From: Sipunculus nudus
Lineage: Eukaryota; Annelida; Sipuncula; Golfingiida; Sipunculidae
Direction: 5' to 3'
Length of the DNA: 64,000 bases
Assembly: GCA_026874595.1 (NCBI GenBank)
Contig: CM049320.1
Location: 16,320,988 to 16,384,987, forward strand
Part shown: positions 23,659 to 38,600 of the stretch, one piece after another
How positions within the stretch are numbered: position 1 is the first letter of the stretch
How the letters are laid out: each line of letters begins with the position of its first letter
Made by a program: the position numbers and the translations under genes
Notes under the pieces: model-generated
Seen by the model: the letters and a program-made list of their open reading frames with translations, nothing else
Database searches by the model: none
Told to the model about the DNA's origin: nothing

Positions 23659-26600
23659 CTGTTTAACAAGCAAATTCAAGGAATTAATGTCCCCAATTTT
23701 CACCCTTCTAGTGGTGACTTTATGCTAATTATTCTAACCATGCTCAACAGAAGGCAGCACCTGGCAGTTACTGCAAAAATTCAAGTAATTTATATCCACA
23801 GCTAGCGACACCTGTTGGAGATATGTGAAACTATATATGCTGATTCATCATATAAACAAGGGACCTATGGGTCACGACGCTCAGCTGTTATATATGATAA
23901 GAAAATATTATTTAGAAATGAGGCACATGCTGGTTTTGTGTGGTAATAAATATAAGCTGTATTATGAGTTGTTGTTGTTTAGCTTATGAATGATTTTGAT
24001 AGTACCTTTGGAGACAGGGAAGAGGATTGATTTCATTTATTTTATTAACAAATGGAGTACTATTGTAACACAGATTTTGACTTGGCCATATAACTTATAA
24101 GCAGAACATATAATATAAGAGTTTAACTATTTATTTAAAAAAAATTACAAATATTGTCCCAAATATAATTTTTATTAAAAACAAGGGACCTATGGGTCAC
24201 GGCGCTCAGCTGTTATATAAGATAAAAAAAAATATGATTTTGAAATGAGGCACATGCTGGTTTTGTGTGGAAATAAATATAAGCTGTATTATGAGTTGTT
24301 AGTGTTAAGCTTATGTATGATTTTGATAGTTTCTTTGGAGACAGGGAGAGATTGATTTCATTTATTTTATTAACAAATGGAGTGCCACTGTCATATAGAT
24401 TTTGACTTGGCCATATAACTGATAAGCAGCACATATAAGATAAAGAGTTCAACTATTTATTAAAATTTAATAACAAATATTGTGCCAAATATAATTTTTA
24501 TTAAAAATAAAATGAGAATCATGATATTTTTAATAAAATTTAACTGAAATGATTATTAAAATAATATTATAGAATATATTCATGAATGCATTCATGAATA
24601 CATTTTGAACGTATTTGCACTGGTATTCAAATACTTTCATTTTTACCTGAATTCCCATTCTTATGCAAGAAATTTTATAATGGAGTACATATTCATATTC
24701 ATATTCATATACCTTTGCCAAGTATTTGCACCATGTCTGGTATTTATTCAGTTTTAGCCAAACAATGATGTTGAGAATCCAGAATATAAACAAAGGACCC
24801 ATGGGTCACAACAACCAGCTTAAGTTTGAAATTTTTGCAAATGCAAAATATGAAAAATATTCTAATGTTTTTTATTTATATAAGCATATGAGAAGCTAAG
24901 AGGAAAGGGCCCTCCTACTTGGTTATAGTAAAGTTCTCAATATATGATTGCAAAATAATACTCTGACAAGACTGTCATGAAGAAAACAGTAAAAGTTTTG
25001 AGATACTGTGATGCATATGAAAAATTTGCAGATGGACAGGCAAGTGGACAAAATGGTCTAATACCTTCATTTCACTTTCAAGGGAATAATGCATTTAAGT
25101 TTATATATAACAACATGGCATCTACAAAATTATTCCTTGTATCCCTATTAAAACGTTTTGCACATTGGAGTTTTCAGTACATGCTTAATTTTATTCACCA
25201 AAATAAAATAAAAGATTCAGTAAATTTGACAAAATAAAAACATCTTTTCAAATAAAGTATACACACTGTTGGTTGAATGAGAGACAAACAATATCATTAT
25301 GCTAATTACAATCTCAGCTATAATTAATTACTGGAATTAATAGTCAATTTCACACCTGGTGAAGTTTTACTCTTCTGAAGTAAAGCATTACTTATCTGAT
25401 GAACATCCACACTTTCATAGCAATACATCACTTTGTGAACACAATTAAATGTGCACTTTAATCATTGTAACCCTGGTGGTACAATACAAAATCTAAAATG
25501 TAGCATGTCCAAGAATAAAATAAAATACAGAAAATTATAACATTCATCTAGTTTATGCACCAGCTGGGGGGGGGGGGTGAGTGCAGGACAGAGGGGAAGC
25601 CTGCTAGTAGTGGCCAAGCTGGGCCAAGGCAAGCTGCCTGGGGTGGGTTACATAATGCAAGTGAAGGCTGTACTACTAGGTGGGCCACATGTTAACAACA
25701 CTTGACATGGTGTATGAAAACTTGAATAAAAGCTACTCTTTTCAAACAATTTCTTTGAAATTTCAGATTTTAAAAGATTAAATCCTTATGTATATATGCT
25801 GTGAAAATAAAATCAACAGTACTTACAGGGAAAAAACGTGCCACTGCCAAATTTGGACAAAATTTAAGGTATTGATTTTTTATTTATGCTAATAACTTGA
25901 ACAATTTGCAAAATTCAGATCTAATTTTGGGTAAACAATTGAATCTTGATTAAATAAAGTTATATTCCTGAAAAAAAGTCTCCAGCTTCAGCAATTCTCA
26001 TGTTAAGTGAGCAAATATATTTCCTGATTTTTAAAAAACTGCATTATATTTGGGCCTATAACTTCAAAATAATACCCAATACTGACTAATTTTTGGTATG
26101 TGCACAGAAAATGTATGGAAGAATATGAATACTAAATCTGATCAAAAACAGATCAGTGGTTTTGATATTAGGCAGCCTTGAAGTGTAACAATGGCTTTTT
26201 TATGGAAAACAAGAGGTTTTTCCTTAATATCTCAGAGGAACGAAGTTCTAATGACCCAATTTTTGGTATGGTAGGAGATTTTGGGGACATCTAATGGACA
26301 TCTTATGTGTGCATGATATGAAAATTATATCAACAGCCCTCACGGGAAACAAACGTGCCATGGTCAAATTTGGGCAAAATTTAAGGTACTAATTTTATAT
26401 TTATACTAATAACTTATAAAATTTGAAAAATTCAGAACTAATTTTGGGAATTCAATTAAATCTTGATTAAAAAATGTTACATCCCTGACAAAAAAATCTC
26501 TAGCTTCAGCAATGCCCTTGTTAAGGGAGTAAATATATTTCTTGATTTTTTACAAAGTGCATTATGTTTGGGCCCATAACTTAAAACAATTACGCAATAC

Positions 26601-29600
26601 TGACATCATTCTGGCATGTGCATAGAGAATGAAAAATATGTATATTATTTATGATTAAAGTCAGATCAGTGGTTTCAATATTAGGCAGTCTTGAAGTGTA
26701 ACAATGGGTTTTTAATGGAAAAATAAAGTTTTTCATTAATATCTCAAAGGTATTAAGTCCTAGTGACCAAATTCTTGGCATGGTAGGGGATTTTGGAGAC
26801 ATCTAACTGTATGCCGAATTTAAGGAACTTAGAGCTGAAGCTGGGGAGCTGAGCTCTTGCAAACTGCATAACACTAGCTTGATGTAAACAATATGTTACA
26901 TGGTGCTTGAAAACTTGAATAAAATCTACAGTTTTTGATCAACTGGTTTCAAATTTTTCGTGTTAACAGTTGAAATGCTAACAAAAACATATTGTGAAAA
27001 TTAAATCCACAGTACTTACAGGAAAAAACATGCCATGGTCAAAGTTGGGCAAAATTTAAGGTACCATTTTTTTATTTTTATTAATATTTTAAAAAATTTA
27101 AAAGATTTTCATCTAATTTTGGGTATACAATTTAATTTGATTAATTAAAGTTATATTACTGGAAAAAAGGTTTACAGCTTTAACATTTTTTGTGTTAAGT
27201 GATCAAATATCTTTCCTGATTTTTTACAAAATGCATTATGTTTGGGCCCATAACTTTTTTAAATTAAATAATACAGGCATAATTTCTGGCATGTACATAG
27301 GAACTATGGCTTGAAAAAAAGTTTCAACAAAGGTAAGTTTTCCATTAACAAATTCTGCAGTAGTGACAATATAAACTTACAGAATTTACAAGCTACTTAA
27401 AGTTACTTGTTGTAATATAATATTTGAATTTCACCATGTGCATTAGCTTCCTCAAGACCTTAGAGCTCTGGTTGCTATGTTACCTTGCTGATAGGCCTTA
27501 ATTAAAACACCTGCACAACAAATATAATACAGTAATGTAACGTAGAAACTCAAAACACAGAAATACAGCTGGTGACAAGGGAATCTGTAGTTTTCTTTGT
27601 CTGTTGAGGTAGTTATGAAAACAAAGACAAATTGTAACAGAGAGGCTCAAAAGAGTTTTTGTTGTAATTATCTCTACATTTTCTCCATTACTTGTACAGT
27701 AGAGTTCAGACTTACCTTGTCAAAGAAATTTTTGTCCACATCACTGGTATATCTTGGCTGCAAATAAACAGAAAATTATGTTAAATGTGTTACATTAAAA
27801 TGATATATAACTAGAAATCATATGCAAGTAATGTGAACTGATATTATGTCGAATATGTTCTTATATAAAAATAATAAATGAAAGGAAATACATTTTGTTC
27901 CTTGAATGTAGTGAACAATCCCCCAAAACACCCTAAGAACTTATGGAAAATCACAGCAAAAGGGAGGGGGTTTAAATATCAGTTGTTTGATACATTCAGC
28001 AAATGGAACATTTTTCTATATTCTTAACTATCATGAAAAGAAACTAACTGAAATTATATTTTATATATTTTATAATTAATGTAGAATTGTCCCAAACATT
28101 CAACACACACACACGTATGGGAAGTCAGGGAAAAAAATGAAGTCATGCATTCTATTACCATTTAATGATAACACCAGAGCTTGAGGTTTCTTTTGCAGTT
28201 ACAGATAATGAAAGATGCAAATCAAATATATTTTCAAGCGGGGCCCTAATTAAGTCCACTGTGACCTTATTTTTGGTTTCCAAGGACATTTTATATGAAG
28301 TGTCTGGATGTTAAACAGGATCTTCATAGGTCTTACAGTTATGATTTATTTTTTGCAAACAAACGGCCAGATGGCTGGTCAGATGGACAATGGAAAAAAG
28401 ACCGAAAGCTATAGCTCATCATGACCTAAGAGTCAGCTGAGCTAATAAAAGGGTGTCATTCCTATAAAATAAAATTTCGTTAAAATTCATTCACTGATTG
28501 TTTAATGATCTAATGCACACATGAAAACAAACCATGAAACCCAAACACGGGTGATAGCATACTCCTCCTCAATGGCTGTAACATTATCTACCTTTCCTGA
28601 AGAGGCTCCGAGTGCCATCGGCTTGACCCTCTGTATCACTTCTCCTGCTGGCTCAAACTCTTCTGTGCTGACACCTGGTGGCGTATGGCAGTACAACAGC
28701 TTACCCTGTAAAGATAAACAAAATTTAGGTTCAGATGTTGCAAACAGAACTAGAAAGTATGCCCTCCACCATGCAAAGCTAGTATTTGCATCCAAGTCTG
28801 ACCTAATATTTAATCAACCCATGCATGGCCAACAATAGAACAATTTGGCTAGACAGTTTTGGAGAAGATGATTTTTAAGGTTTTTTTTTTAGCTTTTTCC
28901 TTATAAAATCTAAGTTAATGCAGATAGCAAAAAAATAAGCTCAATCTAATCGAGTTTTCAAATGACAGATTTTTTGCACAAAATTTGGTAATGCAAATAT
29001 CCTGCCATTTTTGAGATAGTATGGACTAACGAACAGACGATGAGCGACAAATGACGGACGATGCCACTCCATCACATAAGCCCATAGGTTCGCTAAAAAG
29101 AATTAGGAAATTCCTACACTGCCAGAAATAATTTTCTTGAAAAGATAAATATTTTTGCCCAAAACTCTATAATTATTACAGTAAGAAAAAATATCTTATG
29201 GTGAGAAAATTTTCTGTTGGGAAAGAAAATTTACTCTTCTTATAGTAAAGAAATTTTTCTTATATTAAGAATTTGTTTCCTACTGATCAGATAATTTTTT
29301 CTTGCTATCAGAAAAAGATATCTTATGAAAACTGGTTCTGGCAACTGGCCAAGAATCGGACCAACAAGAGCAGAGTGTCACAGGTTTAAAACTTGGGAGT
29401 TGGATGCTGCTCTTTTGCTCAATGTGATACCACGTTATCATTGGTCTGATTACAATTCTTTGCCCTGTGCCAGCCCTGGTGGAGAATCCCGGAAAACCAT
29501 GCTACACAAAGCAGCGGTTAAAACGAAGGAGATCTGGTGTGACTGCAGTCTATGTCTTCAGTGTATAACCATTGTGTATGGAGTGGCTATAATGGCCATT

Positions 29601-32600
29601 CAAATCCAGAAATAAAATGGGTACACATTACACAGTATAGTAGTCAGAGCTTTTCCCACGCTGTGCTAACATACACTGGATAGGTTGACATGCCTATATT
29701 TAATTGGTAAGATGATATTCTGGAATTGCAAGACTGTTGGTCTGAAAATAACAACAGATATATTTTGCTTATTTCTGAGAGGAAGTGTACACAGAATACA
29801 TGATTGGTTCAGAGACATTATTTATCATTCAGGAAATAGCTGGCTAGGCAGCCTGGTGAAGCAAGGTCTCTCCTGCCAGAGCATAAAGACAGCTTTTACT
29901 ACGAGGTAACAAATATTCCTAACTAAGTGACTTACATTGAGGTAGTCCTTAAGAATGCACCTGGCTGACCGCTGGTAGTCTGGGATACCTTTGTGGGTCA
30001 TGAACCCTCGCACATCTGTAATGACAGGATATCCAGAATGACATTTCTGAGCAGGACAGCATTAAGACAAGCAAAATTTTATGAACAAAAAAACCTTAGT
30101 GTTAATAAAAGAAATGATAATATTGAATAGAAAGGATTATTAAATGATTAATCACTTTTTACTGCATTCTTTTGTAAGTAAATTATCTATACAAAAGTTT
30201 TCTATTTACTTCCAAATTTTTCCTGTCCTCTTTACATGTCCCAGGGTGTTTTTGGAGCTATCACATCATCACAAATAACATGATAAAGATTATATAGATG
30301 GATTATGAATTTTCCAGGACTTTTAGCAATAATTTTAATGTACTGTGGATACCGAATTGTTTGTGGAGTTTTTCTTTTCTTGGAGTTTGTGTGTAACTTT
30401 TTTCGAAGGAAATAAAACCTCACAATCATTTAGTGTAATAAAGAAGTTTAAAAAAAATATGCACCTGTGCATTAAATAACAACATGCTGGTGGTTTACAT
30501 TACCATAAACAGGTAGCAAGGGAGCACTTAAAACATGCACCAGGTGAAAACTCTTATTAATAATAAAAGCTCCTATTACACCCCAAATTTTTGGGATGTG
30601 CATGTGGGAGTGTAACTTGACCTATTATTTAATAAGAGTTTGGGTTTGAGTGAGATTTAATATTACTTATGGTCAAGTGAAATATGTAAACATTTATTAC
30701 AATTTTCACAAAAATTATTCCTCTTTGGTTTATTTTCGGGTCTATGTTCATTTTAACATAATGCAGATTAAGGATGGTAAATCAGGAAAGTTTTCAAACT
30801 GATATTAGTGTTTCATATTAAAACCCCAAAATTTAAAACCCTTGATATTTTCTGAATCCAAAGTTTTACATGGTAAATTTTAATATAAACTGATAGAGTA
30901 TGTAACACAAATATTGTTGTTGAGGTTTATTATGGGCTAGCTTCTTTAATTTAGGTTTGCAATACCTGACACTGACAATCTTGGTGAATCCTCTTGTAAT
31001 CTCATGCAAAATTGTTTATCTGAACAACCATTTATCTGAACAAAAACACTGTCTCATTTTAAAGTGGTTCAGTTAAACAACACTATACTGTACACACATC
31101 AACAATGGTAAATAAAATATGAGAATAATATGTAAGTAGGGTGGCCATGAGAAAATATCAATGCTTAAAAATATCAATTAACAATGCTTCAATATATGAT
31201 ATTTCATTATATTTCCACTTCAGTAATTCCTTTACTTCTTTCAAATTCCCCCTATCATTTTCCTCTCATCAACATCAAGGAGTGTCTTAGTTTACTTACA
31301 GCTGTAAGCTGCCAACAATTCGTGTGCTGTTGGGGGTCTGTCTGGATTCTCTCCCTCAGCTGGATTCGGCAACAGAATCCCGTAAGCTGCGTCCAGGTGT
31401 TTCCTAGGTATGTGCTGACAGATCTGGTAAACAGTTAAGGTGGGATAAATAATTCTTGTTTTCATCTACTAGTAAAAATGCAATATAAGAGACCTGCCCA
31501 GCAGCTTCTGCCCCTGGCTGGGATTTTTGTCCTTTATTTGCCAGGCTGAGGTGGTTCCCTTCATGAAATATGTCCAGCAAATTTAAACTGCCCTCAGAAC
31601 CAACCCAGGTGGGGGCTCTGAGTTGGAGATAACAAGTTGGGAATATTTCTATTCTGAGAGAATAGATAAGAATCCATGTTAATGAAATTTTCCTGTTTGC
31701 TTGGTGGCTCAGGTGAGGTTTTAAATTTCAGAATTTCAACATCTTTATTTTGAGGCCCCTTCATTTTATAATGTAGTTGTCTTCTGATTTTATGATGCTG
31801 GTGATAAAGCTAAAATCTAAAAAGCATCACTTCGAAAAGGATATAGTAAAATTAAAGTTTGAGATGTCTGAAAAAACTAAACTCGAGACTAAAACAACCA
31901 CAAGCTCATTCATTTTGATATTACAACTGTTAAGTACTTTCAAGGATACAAGAGACACAGGTGGTACATAATCCCTCATTTGGTCGATCGGTAAGATGCC
32001 GCTGATTATCATGTGAGCCTTGGTTGTTACGAACGTCGGCATCACTAGACCCGGACAGTCACACAAGAGGAGATCCTTGTCTACGAACAGCGTCTGTAAG
32101 TGCTTGGTGCGCCCTGGTGTGGCAGAAACAGGAACTTTCTTCATCTGTAGAAGGGCATTGATGGTCGAGCTCTTACCAACGTTTGGGTAACCCACCTGGA
32201 AAATACATACACAACCATATATACCGTTCTTGTACTGGGACAAGTCAGTGGAACTTTTGTGGGGTAGGTTTTTTCAGAAATATAAAAAATTACCCCCCTT
32301 AGGACACACTAGGCATCATTTCAAACTCTTTAGCAGCATGACACTGCTAATCATAATACAGATTTATTGCAAAGCTTGTCAATGGCAAAATTGGGAGAGG
32401 GAAAATTAAAAGACTCTCTCGCATCACGAAAAGATGGCTGTCAGCACAAACTCTACAGGAACAAACCATAATATAAACTCACAATATATACTGACTTGGA
32501 CTGGTTTTCATGCAAAAATTACATTTTGTTTGTGTTCTGTACAGAAATCCACAAAACTGTATTCTTGCAAATAAAATATACTATAATCACATATAATTTC

Positions 32601-35600
32601 ACAAAATGTTTATTTGTTTAACAGTATAAAATCCAATCCCCTTTCACCACAAAAGCATTTACCAAATTTTAAAGCCTCCAAATGACAGCTGAGACAGAGA
32701 ATTAAAACATGGTGTCAAAGTTACAATTATCTGACATTTCGAAGAAATATCAAAGGTGAACAAAAGGTAAGAATACATATCAAATGCTGTACAATTTTAG
32801 CTGTACTGCTTTAATAGTGTTTATGGAGGGTAATGACTTTGACAAGTGAACTGTTGTCACTGTTGTCAGCACAGATTTACAGACTGGATCAATATATTCT
32901 GAAAGATAAATAATCATGATAGCCACCATAATTTGTTTAAGATTTTACAGGAAAAGGGAGTCAGACCTCGTTGGGGGGGGGGGTGCCGTTGGGAAAGGTG
33001 GAAGGAAGAAGCATTGAGAAAAATTGCATCTGACCACAGGAAAGATATGACCTGAGGGGAGGATAATTGTGGTTGCAGGATACGACAGTTTAACCAGGAT
33101 TCAATCTTAGATAAAAGTTATTTCTATTCATCTCTTTTCTTTTATTACTCAGAATTAATGTCAAACATTAAACACAGTGTTGGATTTGCAAGTTTAGACA
33201 TTTGAGAAAGTTTGAAATGATTTTAACAAAATAACACTCTATTTTTTTTTTGTTACATTAAATATTTCATGACTTACCATCCCCACTGTGACATATTCCT
33301 CATGCATCTGGTTCCCACAGTGAACGTTCTTCAACATCTGTAGCAATTCTTCGCCGGTCAATAATTCCGGTGAATTTTTAACATCTCCTGCAATATCTGG
33401 ACTACAACTACTGTCTTTTTGTCCTGTACAACGTTCCACAACACTTGCTGCCATAGAAACTTGGGTATCTGTAGACTGAACATTTACATTTACATTGGCA
33501 TCACTGGTATTGTCACAGGTTATACTGCTAGGCATGTTATCGGCATTATCAATTTGATGGTTATCTGATATGCTTAGTTCAGTGTGTACTGATAACTTAT
33601 TAGATTCTGCTACAGGACTGGTGCTAGTACATGATTCAACTGCACCTATACTGGCACCGTTTTCTTCAGATTCTGTCTGCACTTGTTGACAAGATGTACA
33701 CTGGGATGCACTGTTTTGAAACACTGATGTCTCACTAACATCACATGATGTTTCACCACGGTTATCAATAGATGGAAGTCCTGACTCAGCAGCGCTATCG
33801 ACAGCAGGACCAGAAGCTCCTTGAACTGTATCGTTATCTGTTGTTTTTGCTGAATCAGCATCTGTTACGGTAGGTTTACTCTCAGTCACTTTGTTATCAG
33901 TAGTAGTAAAATGTTCCGTGCTCTTTTGTGTTTCATCATCATCCTCTACCTCATCATCATCTTCATCATCACTGAACCCACTTTCATCTTCATCCTCTTC
34001 ATCTTCTTCATAAACTTCAGCAGTATCTTCATCAGATTCCTGAGACTTTGTGGCATTTTTAACCTGGAACAGAAAAAAATAAGTGATATTATATTCCTTA
34101 TCCTTAACCTGAAAATTATTGAAAAAAAAAACAAGATATGAAACAGTGTTTTATTAAAGTCACATAAGGGATATTAGTACACAGCTTCAGTATATACATT
34201 TTTTTTTAACCTTTGATGTTCAGATTTATTTCAGATTTTGAAAAAAAATCATACAGTTCTTATATTAATATAACATGGAAAATTTAGCCCAATTTTCAAT
34301 TTATTTCTTAATAATTTTAAATATTTACTGCAGAGATGGTAAGCTGTTGGTTAAAGGAAACCTTTGGAACTGAAATGAATACACAATATGTTTGACCTCA
34401 AAAAGCCTAGCTAAATGAGGGATTTCTGGCTGTGAATCTGATGGTACCTGCGCCCACTGGTGAACAACAGAGAAAAAAAAGAGTTGACATAACCTTCATT
34501 TTGCTAAAAGACTACAATACAGGTTAAACTGCATCTAGAACCTGCACAATGGACAAGTAAAAAAAGTACCATCTTCTAACCACATTTCATTCCCCAACAA
34601 TATATGTCTTAAAATATCTTATGAGATCTGGAACAAATACTTCCTGAAAAATCTTCAAAAATGTCTCCATACCTTATTTCTTTCATTTTCCTCGACAGCA
34701 GACCAGAAGGCCACATGGATTTTCTGTTTATCAAAGTACTCAGCCCAGTACTTCCTGCAATAAAGAGGAATCTAAGAATTGAAATAGCATAGGTCTGTAA
34801 ATATATACAGTGGGACCTCACTTTCCTGGCACCTCTGTACTAAGGGCACATATTTACGGCAACTTGTGGGCAGTCCCTTGAAAGTAGGTTCTAAAAACTA
34901 TAACATCTGTACTAAGGACACCTCTCTATTTGCGGGCAAAATGTCCATTCCAATCAGTGTTCGTAATTCAGAGGCTCCACTGTATACATATACAGTTCTG
35001 ATAAACCTCAATCTATTAAAGGTAACATTTTCCCCAATGATTAGGGAAATCTTCAGCACAGGGTCATATACCGTTTCCCCCCGTGGATAATCCGCTACCG
35101 TAGATAATCTGCACCCCTATTTAGAGCAACAATTTCTGAGGAAAAACACACAAGTCTGTGTATTATACGCAGCCTGCTTATGGCCAAAATCTTGAATGCT
35201 ACAATTTGTATTTGCCGTAGTCATCGAATGTTCACTGGCTCCATGGGGGTAAACTTTGCAAGTCAGACCGACAAGTCTCTTAGAAGAAGATAGTTACACT
35301 TAAAATAGCAAAAAGGTTATTCTCCTTTAGCTGTCAAGTGTAAAAAAAGGTGCTGTCAAGTGTGCAATACTGACACGTACCTGTTTTAAGTTAGATATAA
35401 TTTACTGGACAAACACCTGTAAAATGCGGGCAAATTACGCCCACTTTATATTATATCAGTCCCTTTCCAAACTCCTTTATACTATCAATATATAAATGCT
35501 GTGAAGTAGGACCACCTGGCTATTACAGATTACGAGTTTTTTTTCTGACCAAATTGTAATATTACAATTAAATTGACCTGCCTAATACCGGCACTCATGC

Positions 35601-38600
35601 TAATCAAGGGCTGACCCGGTTGATTGCCCATAGGTGAAATCGCGGCCACCTTTATGGGCTCACTGTTTGTTCTATTGTTGTGCGCATGTACTGACTACTG
35701 AACCCTGGCTAGTGGTTTCAACGGCACCTGGGGCCTACCCTAGATTTCCCCTGACCACATGACAGACTCACACGACCTGCTAATCCGCGTAAGTGCGCGC
35801 GTAAGTGGAGGTGCCCCGAAGTTAATCGTGATGACATTAATTTGTTCAACTGATCAATCTGACCATGAAGATGTACACAATAGGGTAACTAATTAACAAA
35901 GAAAACCACTAGGCAATTATTCCTCCCTTGGCTCAAGTTGTTTAGAAAGTAATTAAGTGTATCACGGATAATTTCCTAAGAGAATCAATGACCCGGCATA
36001 ACAACCCCAGTGTTGGTGCCCACAGCGCCATCTACCAACTGACAATGACATTAAATGAGGTCAGCCAGACCATTCATCGTCATGCATATTTCAGTTCACA
36101 AATCATCAGTGTTCTTTGGCTGTAAGCTACATTAACGGTACATTTCAAGTATTTAAAATTATGACAGTACATAAAACCTATTATTATGTTTTTTTATGCC
36201 TAATTTGATAAAGTTCAGTGTGTATACACTTCGTTGTCATTAAATCCTTTATTATCACTCACAGTCGGCCCACCAAACGATGTCAAATGTGATGGGAAAA
36301 ATAGTTTGGAATTATGCTTCCATGTATAATACGCACCAATGTTTATTTTTATTTCATGGAGAAAAAAAATCGCGGATTATCCATGAGGGTAAACGGTATA
36401 TACTAAATTTCAGACACTCTGAGTATGTTCCATGGTGTTTACAGTTTAAACTTAAAAGAAATGAGGCAATAGTGGCCTTGTTAAAAATTCTGATGTTGAT
36501 ACCTCTGTGGTTTTTTGTTTCTCGTCAGGGCTACTTTCTGAAATTTGCTCTTTTTCCACAAACTTGTCAGTTGATATAACTCAAAAACATGCAAAGTATA
36601 TATCTAAAGCAACCATGAACCAAATCAGTCACAGCTAACCCAAATTGTATGATGGCGACTGATTTGGTTTAACTAAAGCAGGTTTAGTTCACAGCTGCTT
36701 TGGACATATATGAAACAAAGTCAGAGACTGGGGCAATACACAATCACAAACTGAATCTGATACAGGCATTGATACAGGAGGGGATGGGGATGTTAATAGA
36801 TATCCTCCACTTCCTTTTTTGCGGGGGGGTGGGGGGGGGGGTGGGGGGGGGGGTGGGGGGGGGAAGGGTGATCAATGTTATCATCTCCCCTGCCATTCAG
36901 AGAGGCAAAACTCTACAACCAACACTTTATTCAGAAATACATTGCATAACTAGAAATCTGCTTTCTAAGGAAAGCAAGACTCCGCCATGTGGGTTGTCCC
37001 TATTGTGGGATGCTTCAAAAACTGTGTTAGCATTCACTTATTTGGTCCTTATTTCGAGGTTCATTCAAGGTTAAGTGACTGTACAATTGTGAATATTCTT
37101 TGATGGCATTCTTTAATCTAGATCCACACCTAAATCTAACCCTTTCTTTCTTGGCCCATACCCTAAATGCCCTGAAAATTTCAGGAGATTCTGTTCATGA
37201 TTTTGCTAGTTATGCTGTGAAAAGAACAAACCAACACACACACTAACAGGCTTGCAAGCATAACCTCCTCGCAGAGGAGATGAAAACATCCCTTTTACTA
37301 TGTTTACCTTTGGCTTGCAGTGAGGAAGTCTGCCTTATTGATCAGTATCACATTCGTCTTCTCACTGTCAATCTCCTTCACGTACTTCTCCAGGTCCATG
37401 CAGCGGAACATCAGCGGGTTCCTGGCATCAACAATCTGTACCACAATGTCACTGCACATACAATACAACAGATTTAGCGTATCATATAAAAAAAATTTTC
37501 ACGGCTTCAGTTTCAATTCCAAATCACTTATAATTCAAAGTTTTTTATGGGACTTCAATTACATTTTTATTCAATGAAATGTGTTTCGGAAAATATTAAA
37601 TACAAGTTTCTTGTGACATTCATTTAAAGGTCTCTGTGCATCTGTTAGCCAAACTTTACATGGATAATATTCACCGTAAACTTTTTCTAAGAAAAGGGCA
37701 TATTCTAATCAAGGACCGTTAGGAAAATGAGAGCAGTAATATTTGTACATTAATTAGGCTAAAATCATATCAGCCTTAAACATTAATTCAAATCCAACTA
37801 ATTGCTTTTTTAAATTCAATTTAATGCTAATTCATAACAAATTCCCTTCAATTCCAATTAGATTCAAAATTATTGCCAGGTCTTGGCAAGGTACACAAGA
37901 TCACATTCAAAGATCTTGTATGGTTAACAGAAATGGAAGAAATCCATCTGATAACTTTCCTCAATTACAGATAAAAAAGATTAAAATCAGATTTAAAATG
38001 TGGTTCAATGCGAACCATTTCTTTTTTGGCCCGAAGTAGGATGCATGCAAATATTTCAAGAAAATGCATAAAATTTAAAGTAAGCAGGGTGCATCACTCA
38101 TTAATATAGTAAATGCATACAATTTTAAGAAACATATTACATTTTGGGGTACTATATGACACCAAAATTACTTCATTTCAATTTTTCAATGAGAACACAT
38201 AAAGACCTGTCTTGACATCATGTGTCCTGATAATGCAAGGACAAACATGATTATGACAGGCAAGAACCCATCACTATAGCTTAGCATTTTTTAACTCAGC
38301 TGAACTAAATATGATGTGCTGATATATCATACCTCCTTTCTATAACTCTCCAGAGCTGTCTCCAAAACTCCAAGTTCTTCTCAAACGGTGTCATCACAAT
38401 ATGATCCACCTCCTGAAGTCTACAAATGAGAAGAAACTGTATAATAAATAATGATTTCAGGTTTACTCTACCAAACAGTTAATAAATGCTCTTTCATGAT
38501 ATCTTTCTTACATATTAAGTCCACAGCCTGTTGGTGGCACTTTCAATTGAATAAGAATTGAGGTGACCAATTGATAAGAATGATATGTTGCTATTAAGCC

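Noticed and set aside
29325-29615. 96-codon plus-strand frame inside LSG1 intron 11
   Set aside because: No recognisable domain, no flanking splice-linked exons; it lies between repeat fragments and may be repeat-derived.
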